The notes beneath the pieces are model-generated. The model did not search any database, had not been told where the DNA came from, and saw only the letters and a program-made list of their open reading frames with translations. From assembly GCA_034933685.1 (NCBI GenBank), contig JAYFNB010000035.1, positions 8,920 to 72,919 on the forward strand: a stretch of 64,000 bases of DNA. The letters are read 5' to 3'. This DNA is from UBA8514 sp034933685. GTDB taxonomy: Bacteria > Bacillota > Clostridia > Lachnospirales > Anaerotignaceae. Both the position numbers and the translations under genes were made by a program. This document shows positions 61,361 through 64,000 of this stretch, piece after piece. Every line of letters starts with the position of its first letter. Position 1 is the stretch's first letter.

Positions 61361-61991
61361 TCAATAATTCTTCAAAAAGTCGTTTAATTTCTCTGTGTTG
61401 GACTGTTCTCTTTTGGTACTGATGTGAGTAAAAATTTCGATTATTGTCTTGTAATCCGCATGACCCAACATCTTTTGTGCGGACTTGGAACTAATCTCCG
61501 CATCAAATAAGATTGTTGAAAATGCGTGATTTAATTGATGTGGTGTGATAGTTACCCAGCTATCCTTGCAGTAATGTTCCCACGATCTCCTAAGAGCCTG
61601 TTCGGTCATTATTTTATCTTTGCCAAACCACGTTTATAAGATTATTTTTAAAGTCTATATCTTTCCATTCAATTGCCAATGCTTCACCACGTCTTAATCC
61701 TGTGTAAAGCAGAAAATATGCGAACAATCCAAAGTGACAATCCAAGCCATTTTTAACTCTGTTTATCTGATCCTGTTCCGGCAATTCTCGTTTTGTTTTC
61801 TTTAATCCTTTTGGAATTTTCACCAAATCACAAGGGTTGGTATCAATATAGCCTTCACACATAGCATATACCATAATCATATTTAGCACATTCATTCGTG
61901 TTCTGACCGTTCGTTGTGCGTAGTCTTTTTTGGCCATTCGCTGCAACATTCTTGCAATATTCTGCTTAGCCTTAATAATAGGGTATTCCAA
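61361..61991 (-). pseudogene. Decayed tyrosine-recombinase integrase
   Basis: Two frames in order on the minus strand. The right one (61991-61614) has part of the core-binding domain (RTRMNVLNMIMVYAMCEGYI) and the first catalytic Arg in YTGLRRGEALAIEWKDIDF. The left one (61609-61361) has the end of the catalytic domain. The stretch between is missing and the frame is broken. The catalytic residues are lost too: HQLNH in place of HxLRH (Arg to Asn) and IFTHI in place of IYTHI (Tyr to Phe). It lies beside attR in the same orientation as the intact integrase beside attL. Confidence 0.85.
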
Positions 61992-62040
61992 TTCATGTAA
62001 ATATGCATTCCTTTTCTCTTCAGCTTCTCTGACTGTACTA

Positions 62041-62480
62041 CATAAAAAATTGCAATTACCGTCAATGGCGGCAGGTGCACAGGGGCGTTTTTATACAAGT
62101 TTCTATTGCCTGAAAAGTAGTATCTTTATGGTGCAGTGGAAGTGGTTGTAATTATGGTACTGTACTTGGTTACAAAACTACATGCCTTATCCAAGCAGAG
62201 TGGAGGACTTAAAAAAGCCTTTATAGAACAAAAAATATCCAGTAGTTCTTTTTACAAAGTAACAAGGGACAAGTTGTTGGTGTTTGGCATATTAATAATA
62301 GTAGGAGGATGCGCATACCGGCTTACAGTTATTAGTGAGGTTGGTTGTGCTTCATCCAATTGGTTTACACCCTGATGTTTTTAAGATTTACTTTATGTTT
62401 TGGAAAATTTACGAGATGCCGGTGTTGGAGGTTTAAGGATTTTTGAAAAAGCTGTAAAGAAGAGAAAGAGTGAATATGTA
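62041..62480 (+). other. Remnant region without intact genes
   Basis: 440 bases left of a second element. A frame at 62136-62375 (79 codons: VTKLHALSKQSGGLKKAFIE, then a hydrophobic stretch) and an out-of-frame tail near 62404-62510 (LRDAGVGGLRIFEKAVKKRK) look like broken pieces of coding sequence. No complete gene can be supported. Confidence 0.45.
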
Positions 62481-62496
62481 GATGAGGAGGATATGG

Positions 62497-62736
62497 ATGA
62501 AAAAATTTGATTTTGATTTGTTTTTAATAAAGATCACAAGCCGTAAATTTTGGGTTGCACTTGCAGGTTTAGCAACGGCCGTTATGACATTTATGAATTG
62601 CGACAATAACGAAATTGTACAGGTTGCGTCTATTATAACGGCGTTAGGGTCTGTAGTTGGTTATCTTATAGCAAATGGCCTGACAGACGATTCTGTACCA
62701 ACAGATACCACTAAAGATGATGGTAAAAGTGAATAA
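62497..62736 (+). CDS. Holin-like phage membrane protein
   Basis: 79 residues from ATG 62497, six bases after GAGGAGG. KITSRKFWVALAGLATAVMT then IVQVASIITALGSVVGYLIA give two hydrophobic helices and an acidic tail, a layout common for small holin-type proteins next to amidases. It precedes the second lysin by 13 bases. Confidence 0.7.
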   Translation: MKKFDFDLFLIKITSRKFWVALAGLATAVMTFMNCDNNEIVQVASIITALGSVVGYLIANGLTDDSVPTDTTKDDGKSE

Positions 62737-62749
62737 GGGGGGATGAAAA

Positions 62750-63469
62750 ATGAAAATTAATGTACATGCAGGGCACAACCCTGATGGTAAGGTTGCTTGT
62801 GGCGCTGTAGGACTTATTTATGAAAGCACAGAGGCGAGAAATGTTGTAAGCAAGCTGATTACAATTTTGCAGAAAGCAGGGCACACTGTTTACAACTGCA
62901 CGGTTGATAACGGAACAAGTCAAAGTGATGTTCTGAATAAAATTGTTAAAAAGTGCAACTCAAACAGCGTGGATTTGGATATATCTATCCATTTCAACGC
63001 TGGAGCAAAAGATACTTCTGGAAATGGAGTAACTACAGGAACAGAGGTTTTAGTTTATGACAAAGCCACCAAGGCATATGGATATGCCGAAAAGGTTTGC
63101 ACTGAAATTTCTAAGCTAGGGTACAAAAACAGAGGGGTAAAAGTAAACCAAGGGCTTTATTTTTTAAACAACACAAAAGCACCTGCAATGCTGATTGAGT
63201 GTTGCTTTGTTGACGATGCGGATGATGTGAAGTTGTATTCGGCTGATAAAATAGCAAGGGCAATTGCAACAGCTATAGTTGGAGACATTAAGGAGGATGA
63301 GGAGATGGAAAAAACAGCAATTAAGGTTAGTGTGAATGGCGCAGAAAAGACATTAGAGGGTTTCAATGTGGAGGGGACGAACTATGTTACCATTAGAGCA
63401 TTGTGTGAGTTGCTAGGGGTTGCTGTTGATTATGACAGTGCTACAAAGACGGTTATGTTAAGTAAATAA
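62750..63469 (+). CDS. Endolysin, amidase_3 domain, with internal start
   Basis: 239 residues. The N-terminal amidase_3 (1-178) has zinc ligands His6 or His9 (NVHAGHNPDG), Glu25 (YESTEAR), His81 (DISIHFNAG) and the catalytic Glu150 (AMLIECCF). The 54-residue C-terminal module (186-239) is nearly the same as in the first lysin (NYVTIRALCELLGVAVDYDS). ATG 63305 (Met186) follows AAGGAGG by eight bases, an even better internal ribosome site. It appears intact although it sits in element debris. Confidence 0.9.
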   Translation: MKINVHAGHNPDGKVACGAVGLIYESTEARNVVSKLITILQKAGHTVYNCTVDNGTSQSDVLNKIVKKCNSNSVDLDISIHFNAGAKDTSGNGVTTGTEVLVYDKATKAYGYAEKVCTEISKLGYKNRGVKVNQGLYFLNNTKAPAMLIECCFVDDADDVKLYSADKIARAIATAIVGDIKEDEEMEKTAIKVSVNGAEKTLEGFNVEGTNYVTIRALCELLGVAVDYDSATKTVMLSK

Positions 63470-63484
63470 GTGTGATATGTCAGG

Positions 63485-63508
63485 GGCCTGCAGAGAAATC
63501 TGTGGGCC
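63485..63508 (+). terminator. Hairpin after the second lysin
   Basis: GGCCTGCAGA-GAAA-TCTGTGGGCC, ten paired bases, but no T run follows. It resembles the terminator at 58384-58418. Confidence 0.5.
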
Positions 63509-63549
63509 GATATAATGAACTTATCCTCCATCTAGATTTCATAAACTAA

Positions 63550-63828
63550 ATGGAAAAAGAAATGACGAATATGCAATTGACATATGATTCTAAAGTTTTA
63601 GAGATCAAACAAAGAAAAGAAATTGATCAAGAAAAAAGAAGTATATTAAGCAGAAAGGAATACAAGGAGTTCATTAACAAAAATAATTTCTCCGAAAGTG
63701 AAGTAATAATGTTTTCTAAGAGCATCAAGATGCATTCAGGCGTGGTAGTTGGAAGGGTGCGACATTGTAAGTATGTAGGTTTTGATCAACTAACTAACTC
63801 AAAGGCAAAATATTATTTCGTTATCTAA
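63550..63828 (+). pseudogene. C-terminal fragment of an HTH/ImmA-type protein
   Basis: 92 codons. The end, SIKMHSGVVVGRVRHCKYVG then FDQLTNSKAKYYFVI, resembles the ending GIVVGRLQ...LK.KY of HTH-ImmA/IrrE fusion proteins. The HExxH protease and HTH parts are absent upstream, so it appears truncated. No good ribosome site is before the ATG. Confidence 0.6.
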
Positions 63829-63921
63829 TTATGGATAGATGACAATACCCTCTAAGGAAAAGAGACCGTTTCAAAGTCCGTGTAAACTCAAAAAACTGAT
63901 ATAAAAATTTGATCATTCTTT

Positions 63922-63955
63922 ATGGGCAAGGCCATTTTTTGTGGTTCTTGCCCAT
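63922..63955. terminator. Hairpin near the window end
   Basis: ATGGGCAAG and CTTGCCCAT pair perfectly over nine bases, extended by GCCA/TGGT. The loop holds six T. It could end transcription or belong to a mobile-element end (see findings). Confidence 0.5.
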
Positions 63956-64000
63956 ATTTGTATTATAAAACTGTTTTTTGGGTTGTCAAGAAAAACTCCC

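Noticed and set aside
62136..62375. A 79-codon gene between the integrase pseudogene and the holin-like gene
   Set aside because: It has no ribosome site and no recognisable family, and it lies among broken pieces, so I list it as remnant sequence only.

Overview
The window is a low-GC chromosomal segment from a Gram-positive, probably endospore-forming Clostridia-like bacterium. The evidence is an alpha/beta-type small acid-soluble spore protein gene (21333-21545), AGGAGG-type ribosome sites, sigma-A promoters with 17-base spacers, a glutamine synthetase of the 444-residue Gram-positive length, and a NitR-type ANTAR regulator next to glnA as known in solventogenic clostridia. I do not assign a species.

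Bases 1-5345 hold the 3' end of truA and an efflux operon (MarR regulator, lipoprotein adaptor, RND pump) with three copies of a palindromic operator around its promoter. Bases 5513-15787 form an ammonium-assimilation block: glnA-nitR, a P-II protein and an ammonium transporter, then both glutamate synthase subunits. glnA, amt and gltB are each preceded by a strong terminator hairpin in the leader, and the ANTAR protein encoded after glnA is the obvious candidate antiterminator. Bases 15837-18056 carry small housekeeping or unknown genes (OB-fold SSB-like protein, DUF6465-like protein, CobA-like ATPase). Bases 18100-21222 (minus strand) are asd-dapA-dapB under a lysine riboswitch. The SASP gene and three tRNA genes (Ser-TGA, Ser-GGA, Trp-CCA) follow.

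Bases 21888-61227 are a complete-looking prophage of about 39.3 kb inserted in the 3' half of tRNA-Trp, bounded by 45-base direct repeats that match at 44 positions. Its order is: integrase, small RNA candidate, hicBA, solitary HSDR_N-like protein, ImmA-type protease, repressor and Cro with a three-operator switch, replication genes with DnaB, a cytosine methyltransferase, small accessory genes, an HNH/terminase/portal/protease/capsid HK97-type head module, a contractile PBSX(xkd)-type tail with a frameshifted tail chaperone, holin/endolysin lysis genes, and a distal cargo region. The cargo is a Dam-type methylase, an HTH protein, a 508-residue protein of unknown family with PD-(D/E)xK-like residues, and a six-TM voltage-gated-type K+ channel. 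The last pair is the best candidate for an undescribed, possibly defensive, system.

Beyond the right attachment site (61228-64000) lies the debris of a second element that appears to occupy the same tRNA-Trp site in tandem: an integrase pseudogene that has lost catalytic residues, a holin-like gene, an intact-looking second endolysin and a fragment of an ImmA-type gene. The two endolysins have unrelated catalytic domains but nearly the same 54-residue C-terminal module, and in both this module is preceded by an internal ribosome site and ATG.
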